Assembly: GCF_003265305.2 (NCBI RefSeq)
Contig: NZ_CP033459.1
Span: 992,001-1,056,000, forward strand
DNA length: 64,000 nucleotides
Source: Pseudoprevotella muciniphila
GTDB lineage: Bacteria; Bacteroidota; Bacteroidia; Bacteroidales; Bacteroidaceae
Direction of reading: 5' to 3'
In this document: one piece after another, positions 36,505-44,060 of the stretch
How positions within the stretch are numbered: the first letter of the stretch is position 1
Layout: the number at the start of each line of letters is the position of its first letter
Translations under genes and position numbers: made by a program
The notes under the pieces: generated by a model
The model's input: the letters and a program-made list of their open reading frames with translations, nothing else
Database searches by the model: none
Told to the model about the DNA's origin: nothing

Positions 36505-36662
36505 ATGTGGGAGAAATACCGCTTCGGCACGCCCGATGCGCTTACCAAATATTGCTTCCGTACCAATTTCGGCAAGGACGGATATACCGATGAATCCGTG
36601 CTCGGTAGGAAGTTGACCGAACTCGACCCTGAGGACTGCAGACAACAGCGGCAGGAAGTACG
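36505..36662 (+). pseudogene. Unrecognised gene fragment
   Basis: An open stretch of about 50 codons with a coding-like, G+C-richer composition (includes RFGTPDALTKYCFRTNFGKD and LTELDPEDC). It is cut at about 36632, where the aquaporin remnant begins in another frame. I do not recognise the parent family. It probably belongs to a gene interrupted during the rearrangement that created the island. Confidence 0.45.
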
Positions 36663-36980
36663 GTAAGCGTATGCGCCGGCCTGTTGGCTGAAATCGTATT
36701 TACCTGCGTATTCGTACTCGTCGTATTAGGCGCAACAAGCAAGACAAACGGTGCAACGAACAACTTCGCAGGTCTTGCCATCGGCCTGAGCCTCGTACTC
36801 GTTCACCTCGTCTGCATCCGCTACACCGGCACGTCAGTCAACCCCGCACGCTCCATCGGTCCCGCACTCTTCGCAGGCGGCGACGCACTCTGCCAACTCT
36901 GGATCTTCATCGTAGGTCCGTTCGTGGGCGCCATCCTCAGCGCACTCATCTGGAAGGTTATCGCACCGAAGGAAGACTGA
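36633..36980 (+). pseudogene. Second copy of the aquaporin 3' half
   Basis: Corresponds base for base to 33235-33582 (constant offset 3398). I count 10 differences in 348 bases, all at third codon positions or in the stop codon (TAA versus TGA), so the encoded peptide is unchanged, including the second NPA motif. It lacks the 5' half with the first NPA and cannot make a channel. Differences concentrate in the last 60 or so bases. Confidence 0.93.
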
Positions 36981-37270
36981 TGCGACCTGTTGGCTGAAAA
37001 AGCCAAAACAAGAACAAATCCTGGGAAATTCTAAGATTTTATAGAATTTCTCAGGATTTTCTCAATCAACCACACACCTACGCAAAAGTAAGCAAAAAGA
37101 CATCTGCATGTTGCAAATCGTATGCAAAAACAGAGTTTTAATGTTAAAACATTCTTTTTTTTGAAAAAAGTTGCATTTGATATGAGTAAAATTTATTAAA
37201 CTGCAGCAGAAAAGACTTAACATACATTCTTTATTTAATTATTTATCAACCCTAAAAAAACAAAAAGACC
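36981..37270. other. Intergenic region after the aquaporin remnant
   Basis: It contains a small TTGGCT/AGCCAA hairpin near 36990-37006, the terminator at 37017-37060, then A/T-rich sequence that must hold the promoter of the next gene. I found no clear TAnnTTTG box there. Confidence 0.6.
37017..37060 (+). terminator. Terminator after the aquaporin remnant
   Basis: A 16-bp stem between 37017-37032 and 37043-37058 with one G-U pair, followed by TT and a T-containing tail. It shows that the second aquaporin 3' end kept a terminator of its own, different from the one at 33631. Confidence 0.8.
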
Positions 37271-40200
37271 ATGAAGAAAAATTTTACTCTTCTTGCTTTG
37301 CTGACGATGTTTATCATCGGAGCAAACAGTGCGTTAGCACAATGGCACGTTCCGAACGTAGGAATGGACTATTTCAGTACGGTTGAGGACCTCAAGGAGG
37401 CAATATCAAAAGCAGAGACTGACGGCAAGCCCTGCTATGTGGCATTGCAGAACCACACGAGTTCCGCCAACAACTACTTTAGTGGTGATGCAAAGATTGA
37501 ATCGACCTTCGACAGCGATGGTGGTTCAACCTGGATCATTGAATATGACTCTGCGAAGGACAAATTCCTCCTCAAGAGTTATATAAAAGGTCAGTACATC
37601 CAGACGGTGTATGAAGACGGCAACAAACAGCCTGACTTCACTTCAGACAAGGCCAGCGCGATGCGTTTTTCTATCGAGGAGCCCGGAAACTCTCCGGCAA
37701 ACCTGGCTGCCGATTTCGTAGGCCATAAAGGTCTTTGGTATAAGACTTCAGACGCGTCCAACAACATCGTTAACACCAACACTGTTTACATGAAGCGTGC
37801 CGGTGGTAATGCAAACTGGACCCGAATCTTTACCTATCCGGTTGCTTTTGGCGACCCTACTGCACAGCAAATTATTGACTTGGCAGTGAGCAAGTATGCC
37901 ATCACAAACCTTGCTTCGCTTCCGGTTGGTGTAGTTGGCGGTTATGACCAACAACTGATAGAAATATATACCGCAGCTTACGAAGATGCTATTGATGCTC
38001 AAATCATGTATGAAGACGAACCAGACTATCAAAAGCAATGCGCTGCTGCTCTTGAAGAGGCATACAACAACCTGATGAATAGTCGCATCACTCTTGACGA
38101 ATCAAAACTCCCTAAGGCAGGTAACTACTACCTCGTAAATTCCCGCTCAGGCGAAACAGCCACACAGATAAGTTTTGATTTGGTTAACGACCCTGTTGCC
38201 ATTAACGCAGCTTATTCAGATGGCGATTTAGCCCTTTGGTCTAAGGATTTTGACGCTACTGTAACAGGCGAAAATGCAGATCCTAAATACATCTGGATCG
38301 TAGAAAATGCGTCCGACACAACCTACACAATCAAGAACCTTGCGTTCAACGCATATTTAAAGAACGTTACAGCAAACAGCGCAGTTTATTCGCTTACTAC
38401 TAAAATCGACGAGGCTGCCAAGTTCTATTTTGCATGGGCTTCCGGAACTACAGGCTCAGCAGACGACGGCTTCACGGCAGTTTTCAACATCGACGCTCCC
38501 AAAAATCTCAGTTTGCACACAGGCTTAACCAACAAGCAACTTATCAACTGGGACACTAAGGCCGTAGCAAACGGTTGGTACTTTGTTCCCGTAAGCGACG
38601 AGACCATTGCTGCACTCCAAGACAAAATCATAGAGACTCAGCAACAAAAGATTCAGGACGACCTTAACAATGCGCTCTCTACGCTGACCAACACCGCAAC
38701 AAACACTCGCGACAGCGGCAAGAGCTACACCTTTGCTCCCGGTACAGACGATGGCTCGTTCGCAAACGTTGACGGTCTTGTAACCGATGCTTCTCAGTTC
38801 TGCTCTAACGCCCGCGAACTTGGCGAAGGTTCTTACGCCGGTCTGTTGGACGGTAAATTCAATAGTGCTGAAGACGGCACCTGCTTCTTCCACACCGCAT
38901 GGGGCAACAGCCTTAAACCTGCAAGCGAACCTCACTACCTACAGATCGACTTAGGTCAAAGCATTGAAGAAGTTATCTTGAAGTATGCAACTCGTTCAAA
39001 TGCCGGTACTCCTGACATTCCTTACGAAGTTGTTGTGTACGCTACCAACGATGCTTCCAAACTCACGAAGGAAGATGCTGACTCTTTAATCGAAGTGCCC
39101 TGCGCACAATGGGACAGCCTCGGTACATATACCTTCACCTACGACAAGCAACTCGTTGACGAAAACGGCAATGATATAAATGTAGCATGTAAGCGCGCGA
39201 GTGCTCCTATAATCAAAGGCGCCGGTCTTACCAGAATCGACTTAGGCTCAGGCTATCGCTACATTCGCCTTTCTGTAAGGAAAAACGTACAGAGCTATCT
39301 CAACAATGGCGGTCGTGCATTCCAAGGCTACGTTTACTGGAACCTCGCAGAGCTTCGTGCTTACGCAAGTACCTATGACCCCGAGTGTATCTATGAAAAC
39401 ATGGATCCCACAGCAAAGGAGAACCTCAACAATGCTATAGCAAAAGCAGAAGCCGAACTTGCCAATGGCAAAGCCACACAAGCAACTATCGACGAACTAC
39501 AGGCTGCTTACGATGCGTACATGGCAGTATATCCCAACAAGGATAAACTCCTCGACCTTATCAAGACAGCCAAGACATGGACCACTCCTGCACAGACAGG
39601 TTCGGAAGTAGGTAACTATCCCGATGGCGCAGTAAACGAACTCAGCGCTGCCATTTCCACAGCAGAAGCTGCTGCCGACAAACTGACTTATGCTTCCTAC
39701 ACAGCCAACATGGCTGCCTTGGAATCAAGTATTGAAACTTTCATCAAGAAGGTGGTTACTCCAGAAGATGGTATTTATCTGATTCAGAGCCGCACAATTG
39801 GCGCTGCCAAGGGCGCATACGTTTGCACAGATGGTACTGGTACTACAGACAACGCTTACTCTAACGTGAAGTGGAACTACCAGAACGACACTGAAATCCT
39901 GAACCGCCTGAATGCATACTGGGAACTTAAGAATGTGGATGGTGGCATCACCCTCCGCAACCTCGCAACAAACCGCTATCTCAGCAACGAACAGGTTAAA
40001 CTGAGCGGTCGTCTCGCACAGACTGCTGATGCTCACGTACTCGGCTTGCGCAGTGCACGTGTTGACACAATCCCCGCTGCTCTGAACATCACGCTCTACA
40101 ATGACTCTGTGAAGTACTTCGCTAATGCTCAGCCTGGCGGCTCTGTAATGGTTACATGGAACACTGCAAAAGGCACTGACAACTCTGCATTCGAATTCGT

Positions 40201-40834
40201 ACCTGTAACAGACTTCTACTCAACAATGATTCTCGAACACCCGACACCTGCAACTATCCACCTGTTGCCATTCGACATCTCTGCTCCTGCAGATCCTGTA
40301 GCAATGACCGTTACGGGTATCAAGGATAATGCTGTTCAACTCGAAGCTGTTTCTGGTGACATTATTCCTGCCGGCACTCCGTTCATCGTAGTGGAAGACA
40401 CTGCCATTGCCAAGAACTTCTCTGTTTACCTCACTGTTTTCGATGCAGCGTCTATCGTTTACGACTATAGCGATGGTAAACTCAGCAAAAACGGCTTCAC
40501 AGCAGTTTGGGAACCTGAGACACTCAACATCAATGCCCATGTAATCGGCAAGAACGCTCAGACTTCTGAAGTGGCGCTCGTTGAGGCTGCCAAGGAAGCT
40601 GTTATACCTGCAAATGAAGGCTACTTCGTAATCACAGGTATGCCTGAAGCAGCAACTGCCGGTGACGCTAACATTCCTCTCGTTAAGGCAATCGTTGACG
40701 GTGTAGAAAAAGTAACTCTCGGCGACGTAATCGTAACGAAGAAGGGTACTTACTCACTCAGTGGTGTAAAGGTTAACGGCAACAACCTGCCGAAGGGCGT
40801 TTATATCATCGATGGTAAGAAAGTCGTTAAGTAA
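37271..40834 (+). CDS. Large secreted surface protein with discoidin and FIVAR-like domains
   Basis: A 1187-residue protein of unknown function. A signal peptide ends near ALAQ (about residue 24). The middle contains beta-rich regions of the type found in neighbouring enzymes (YYLVNSRSGE, WKNVDGGITLRNLATNRYLS-like). A discoidin/F5-8C-like region lies at about 535-700 (AWGNSLKPASEPHYLQIDLGQ, YRYIRLSVRKN), followed by two FIVAR-like helical repeats at about 705-840. The C-terminal tail TYSLSGVKV...GVYIIDGKKVVK resembles the sorting tails of the other secreted proteins here. No catalytic motif is seen, so an adhesin or glycan-binding role is the best guess. Confidence 0.82.
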   Translation: MKKNFTLLALLTMFIIGANSALAQWHVPNVGMDYFSTVEDLKEAISKAETDGKPCYVALQNHTSSANNYFSGDAKIESTFDSDGGSTWIIEYDSAKDKFLLKSYIKGQYIQTVYEDGNKQPDFTSDKASAMRFSIEEPGNSPANLAADFVGHKGLWYKTSDASNNIVNTNTVYMKRAGGNANWTRIFTYPVAFGDPTAQQIIDLAVSKYAITNLASLPVGVVGGYDQQLIEIYTAAYEDAIDAQIMYEDEPDYQKQCAAALEEAYNNLMNSRITLDESKLPKAGNYYLVNSRSGETATQISFDLVNDPVAINAAYSDGDLALWSKDFDATVTGENADPKYIWIVENASDTTYTIKNLAFNAYLKNVTANSAVYSLTTKIDEAAKFYFAWASGTTGSADDGFTAVFNIDAPKNLSLHTGLTNKQLINWDTKAVANGWYFVPVSDETIAALQDKIIETQQQKIQDDLNNALSTLTNTATNTRDSGKSYTFAPGTDDGSFANVDGLVTDASQFCSNARELGEGSYAGLLDGKFNSAEDGTCFFHTAWGNSLKPASEPHYLQIDLGQSIEEVILKYATRSNAGTPDIPYEVVVYATNDASKLTKEDADSLIEVPCAQWDSLGTYTFTYDKQLVDENGNDINVACKRASAPIIKGAGLTRIDLGSGYRYIRLSVRKNVQSYLNNGGRAFQGYVYWNLAELRAYASTYDPECIYENMDPTAKENLNNAIAKAEAELANGKATQATIDELQAAYDAYMAVYPNKDKLLDLIKTAKTWTTPAQTGSEVGNYPDGAVNELSAAISTAEAAADKLTYASYTANMAALESSIETFIKKVVTPEDGIYLIQSRTIGAAKGAYVCTDGTGTTDNAYSNVKWNYQNDTEILNRLNAYWELKNVDGGITLRNLATNRYLSNEQVKLSGRLAQTADAHVLGLRSARVDTIPAALNITLYNDSVKYFANAQPGGSVMVTWNTAKGTDNSAFEFVPVTDFYSTMILEHPTPATIHLLPFDISAPADPVAMTVTGIKDNAVQLEAVSGDIIPAGTPFIVVEDTAIAKNFSVYLTVFDAASIVYDYSDGKLSKNGFTAVWEPETLNINAHVIGKNAQTSEVALVEAAKEAVIPANEGYFVITGMPEAATAGDANIPLVKAIVDGVEKVTLGDVIVTKKGTYSLSGVKVNGNNLPKGVYIIDGKKVVK

Positions 40835-40851
40835 TAACTGACTTATCAATC

Positions 40852-40887
40852 AAAAATAAAGGTGCAGAATTCTGCACCTTTATTTTT
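40852..40887. terminator. Bidirectional terminator, perfect 36-bp palindrome
   Basis: A palindrome centred on GAATTC at 40867-40872, with the core GGTGCAGAATTCTGCACC and A/T-rich arms that supply a T-run on both strands. It lies between the converging surface-protein and ATPase genes and would end both transcripts. Confidence 0.9.
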
Positions 40888-40914
40888 TGGTAGTCTATAA
40901 ATTCAGATCCTGAC

Positions 40915-42285
40915 CTATATTGTTTCCAATTCAGGTAATACAACGGCATTCGTATCTGTTACATCTTTCTTTAGGAACATACAGTAATAGATTGGCATAT
41001 AGGTTATGCCTTTCTTCTGAAAAATCTCTCTTTCGTTTGAAAATACGATAGCACGTTCTATTCCATATTCCGGAGTAGCCAAGAACTTTGACAGTGCACT
41101 ATGTTCAGTGTAGTCCTTTCCCGACTTTATTTCCAAAGGAAGCACCTGTAGTCTCTCATAATTATCTATTAGGAAATCCACTTCGCCCTTCTGCTTGTTA
41201 TCATAATAACGAAGAGGAAAACCGTGAGCCTTCAACTCCTGTGCCACTACCGACTCGTAAACTGTACCCAGATTGATACTTCTTATATCCTGCAGGACAG
41301 CATTGACATTCAGTCCGTAAAGCAGAGAAGTCAGCAACCCAACGTCATTCAGATAGAGTTTTACCAAATGTTTCTGCTCTGACTCAGCCAAGGGGAAACG
41401 CGGATTACTGATAGCCAACACTTCTATAGCCACGCCAGAGTTGGACAGATACTCAAATTCATCAGCATAGTCCGAAAAATGCTTGCCGGTCTTGTTCTCT
41501 ATTTTCTTATAGACGACACGTTTCTTCTTGTTCTCAAGATTACTTGGTATCATATCATAGATACGGCGAATCTTCAATTTGTGCTCCGCGTCGTACTGTG
41601 AACTATCAATGCGATAGAGATTATGAATATCCTGATGCACCTTGCGCACCTTTAACATATTCCGGTCTTCCAGATAAGCGTTAATGGCTTCGGGTAGTCC
41701 GCCGACTAAGAGATAATACTGAAATCGTTTCAACAAAAGGTTATGCGTACTCTCATCAAGCGCCTCCTCGTTCACGTATTGGCTGTGAATACTTTCAATC
41801 CACTCTTTACTGATACCAGTTGCCCAAAGAAACTCCTCAAAGTCGAGAGGATACATCTCTTGAATTTCTATGCTGCCAAGCGGCACGGAGGGTGTCTGCG
41901 CCAATGCCACACCCAACTGAGAACCACTCGCTATAAAACGATATCTTCCTTCCTGATTCAAGAACTTGAGCATTGTCATCAGATGCGGATAACTCTGTAT
42001 TTCATTGAGAAAAACAAGCGTATTCGACTTGTCGCCTAATGGCTTTGAGTAGAAGTTACTCAGGCGCATATACAAATCATTGGTAGTATGCACAGCAGCA
42101 AACACTTGCTCACCCTCTTTGTCTTCCTTCAGGTTTATCTCGACAAAATTAGCAAAGAGCCGTTTACCGACATAACGGATCAAATACGATTTTCCTATCT
42201 GACGCGCACCATTCACCAACAGTATCTTATTCTGATTTTCCAAGAGAAAATCTTCAAGGACGGATGTAAACTTACGTTCAAGCAT
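40915..42285 (-). CDS. AAA-type ATPase with DUF4143/nuclease-like C-terminus
   Basis: A 456-residue protein of the archaeal-ATPase-like family common in Bacteroidales. Walker A is GARQIGKS (residues 26-33). The Walker B position reads TLVFLNEIQ with Asn94 where most members have Asp, followed by Glu95. The C-terminal DUF4143 region ends in a PD-(D/E)XK-like signature (GEVDFLIDN, PLEIKSGKDY). The function of the family is not established; toxin-like or regulatory roles have been guessed. The start at 42285 fits a strong promoter at 42310-42341. Three 33-bp-phased repeats lie just upstream of it. A degenerate relative is at 21482-21769. Confidence 0.88.
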   Translation of the reverse strand: MLERKFTSVLEDFLLENQNKILLVNGARQIGKSYLIRYVGKRLFANFVEINLKEDKEGEQVFAAVHTTNDLYMRLSNFYSKPLGDKSNTLVFLNEIQSYPHLMTMLKFLNQEGRYRFIASGSQLGVALAQTPSVPLGSIEIQEMYPLDFEEFLWATGISKEWIESIHSQYVNEEALDESTHNLLLKRFQYYLLVGGLPEAINAYLEDRNMLKVRKVHQDIHNLYRIDSSQYDAEHKLKIRRIYDMIPSNLENKKKRVVYKKIENKTGKHFSDYADEFEYLSNSGVAIEVLAISNPRFPLAESEQKHLVKLYLNDVGLLTSLLYGLNVNAVLQDIRSINLGTVYESVVAQELKAHGFPLRYYDNKQKGEVDFLIDNYERLQVLPLEIKSGKDYTEHSALSKFLATPEYGIERAIVFSNEREIFQKKGITYMPIYYCMFLKKDVTDTNAVVLPELETI

Positions 42286-42309
42286 AACAGATAATAGTTG
42301 TTTCGACTG

Positions 42310-42341
42310 CAAACATACTCATTTTCAAGGAATAATCCAAA
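42310..42341 (-). promoter_or_regulatory. Promoter of the DUF4143 ATPase gene
   Basis: On the minus strand: TTTG (42338-42341), exactly 20 bases, then TATGTTTG (42310-42317). This is a full match to the consensus, placing the start of transcription near 42303, about 18 bases before the start codon. Confidence 0.8.
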
Positions 42342-42348
42342 CAAAAAC

Positions 42349-42430
42349 CACTTATTCCGTTTTTTTAGCCATTAAAAATAACACTTATTCCGTTTTTTTA
42401 ACCATAAAAAATACCACTTATTCCGTTTTT
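42349..42430 (-). repeat. Three 33-bp-phased direct repeats upstream of the ATPase promoter
   Basis: The 16-mer CACTTATTCCGTTTTT (plus strand) occurs at 42349-42364, 42382-42397 and 42415-42430, each exactly 33 bases apart. Partly conserved A-rich linkers (AGCCAT, AACCAT) separate them. The array begins 8 bases upstream of the -33 box. The spacing of about three helical turns would put bound protein on one face of the DNA, so these are good operator or activator-site candidates. Confidence 0.8.
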
Positions 42431-42458
42431 CGCAGCCAAATTACATAATGCAGATATT

Positions 42459-42561
42459 ATTTATCGGTCTAAGGTATCGTCGATAACTTCGTTAACTTCA
42501 TTAACTTCGTTAACTTCGAGCGAAGCGTTAACTTCTTCTATTTCTTCAACTTCGTTGACTT
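42459..42561 (+). repeat. Intergenic TAACTTCGT-type repeat tract (inverted relative of 57187)
   Basis: About ten imperfect copies of TTAACTTCG-like 9-mers preceded by ATTTATCGGTC and GTATCGTCG. The first 60 or so bases match the reverse complement of 57187-57247 with few differences. A TTCGAGCGAAGCG segment inside can fold as a small hairpin. No coding capacity is seen. It lies just after the stop codon side of the PagL-like gene. Confidence 0.8.
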
Positions 42562-42590
42562 CAGAAAATTGAGTTAAAAAAGTCTTGCCC

Positions 42591-43856
42591 TCAAATCTTC
42601 ACCCCCACAATAACCTCCGTATAGTCCGCCTTGGTGAAGTGCGCCTTGACGTTGCAGGCGAGGAACAGGCCATGCAACTTCGGGAAGGTGTATTTCACAC
42701 CTATGCGCTCGTAATAGGGTTTCTCCTCCCATTTGGCGGTGTTTCCCATACGGCGGAACACGTAAAAACCGAGCGAAAGGTTTAGCGAAAGGTTGCCGTA
42801 GAAGGCTTCGTGCTTCGCCGCAAGCCCCACTGACCATGGGCTGTGCCGCAAATTATAGCCATAATACTTGTCAAGTTCTTCTATGCGCTTGGCACCCGTG
42901 GAATAGAACACGTCGGCACCCACGCCCGAAGCCCAGCGGCGCGCGTAGCGGTACATCATGTCCAGTTGTGCACTGTATTGCGGACGCAGGCGGAAATGCG
43001 GCGTGCGATAGTCTTTGTCCTCCGGCGGCGCATTGAACTGCGTATAGAGCCAGTCCTCAAGGAGCACCTTGCCGCCCACACCCACAGCCGCCGTAAAGTA
43101 GAGATTCTTCTTAAAACCTTTAAGATTAACATTTTCCGCATCACCATGCTTCAAGAGAGCATCCTGCGCCTTTGCATTTTGCGGCTCGCGATAGACGACA
43201 CCCAGCATGGGCGCGAGCAAGTTGCTGCCCTTGTTGGGACGATTCATGCCGCCGTTGCTGTTGTGTGCAAATTCAAGACCAGCCCTTATGCCCCACTGCG
43301 GATGGAAGAAATAGGTGCCGTGCATACCCAGACCGACGTATATTCCCCATCGCGAACCGATGAGTTCGTTGTCCACATTATTGCCCGGACTGTAAGGGTG
43401 CGCTGTATAGGAAACGCCGAAATTGAGCCGGTAATCCACGAGCCATCGCTTCTTCCGGAGCAAGGGGCGCTCAAAGAAGCCGTATGCCGTCAGCACGTTG
43501 CCCATACGCGAATCATAGCCCGCCTCCGTCCAGTAAGGTCCCCAGTCGGGCGCAGGGCTCTTGTGCATCGTCACACCGCGATAATACCCGTAGCGCACAC
43601 CGGCACCGAGCACGGGGTAGCCATAGTCCCTGTCGAAGGCATTGCCATCGGTTGGCAGCGTCTGATACCTCACCTCCGCTCCTGCCGTGAACGCGCCATT
43701 GTCCTTCAGCCACATGCTTTCATAGTCGTCTGCCTTCAGCACGATGCCCGGTGCCGCATCGACAGCAACACCCCAGTGCCCAATCGTAGAATCAGGCACC
43801 TCGGCACATACCATACATGCCACAAATGCAGCCAAAATAAAAAACCTTGCTCTCAT
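42591..43856 (-). CDS. PagL-like outer membrane protein (acyloxyacyl hydrolase family)
   Basis: A 421-residue protein with a signal peptide (MRARFFILAAFVACMVCAE) and many alternating aromatic/polar beta strands, as expected of an outer membrane barrel. The central part contains GIRAGLEFAHNSNGGMN followed by RPNKGSN, resembling the His-x-Ser catalytic region of the lipid A 3-O-deacylase PagL. That would mean removal of a fatty acid from lipid A. The protein is about twice as long as PagL, with a C-terminal half (about 210-421) that again looks like a barrel. I regard the family match as likely and the activity as unproven. The start at 43856 begins the signal peptide. Confidence 0.7.
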   Translation of the reverse strand: MRARFFILAAFVACMVCAEVPDSTIGHWGVAVDAAPGIVLKADDYESMWLKDNGAFTAGAEVRYQTLPTDGNAFDRDYGYPVLGAGVRYGYYRGVTMHKSPAPDWGPYWTEAGYDSRMGNVLTAYGFFERPLLRKKRWLVDYRLNFGVSYTAHPYSPGNNVDNELIGSRWGIYVGLGMHGTYFFHPQWGIRAGLEFAHNSNGGMNRPNKGSNLLAPMLGVVYREPQNAKAQDALLKHGDAENVNLKGFKKNLYFTAAVGVGGKVLLEDWLYTQFNAPPEDKDYRTPHFRLRPQYSAQLDMMYRYARRWASGVGADVFYSTGAKRIEELDKYYGYNLRHSPWSVGLAAKHEAFYGNLSLNLSLGFYVFRRMGNTAKWEEKPYYERIGVKYTFPKLHGLFLACNVKAHFTKADYTEVIVGVKI

Positions 43857-43939
43857 CAAACGCAAAGGTAAGACGAAACCGCAACAACACCGAAAATTCT
43901 CCCCGTTTTTTTGAGTTTTCGAAAAACCGCGCCAAAAAA

Positions 43940-43971
43940 TTTCAATATGTAAAAAAAAAGCACTATTTTTG
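43940..43971 (+). promoter_or_regulatory. Promoter of the sialidase gene
   Basis: TTTC at 43940-43943, 20 bases, TATTTTTG at 43964-43971. This has the same near-consensus form as the promoter of the first GH20 gene. The start codon is 89 bases downstream. Confidence 0.55.
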
Positions 43972-44060
43972 TACCTTTCAATATATATTTGTCCTAAAAT
44001 AGAGTCATTAGTCATATTTTGACAAACAAATTTAATAGAAACATCATTTTTTAGATTATC

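Noticed and set aside
36684-36980. A second functional aquaporin gene
   Set aside because: Only the 3' half is present; the first NPA motif and three or so helices are missing.
42349-42430. Possible CRISPR array
   Set aside because: Only three 16-base repeats and the linkers between them are similar to each other, so these are tandem regulatory repeats and not spacers.
42843-43871. A 342-codon open frame on the plus strand opposite the PagL-like gene
   Set aside because: No recognisable features, while the minus-strand frame has a signal peptide, barrel-like strands and a family motif.
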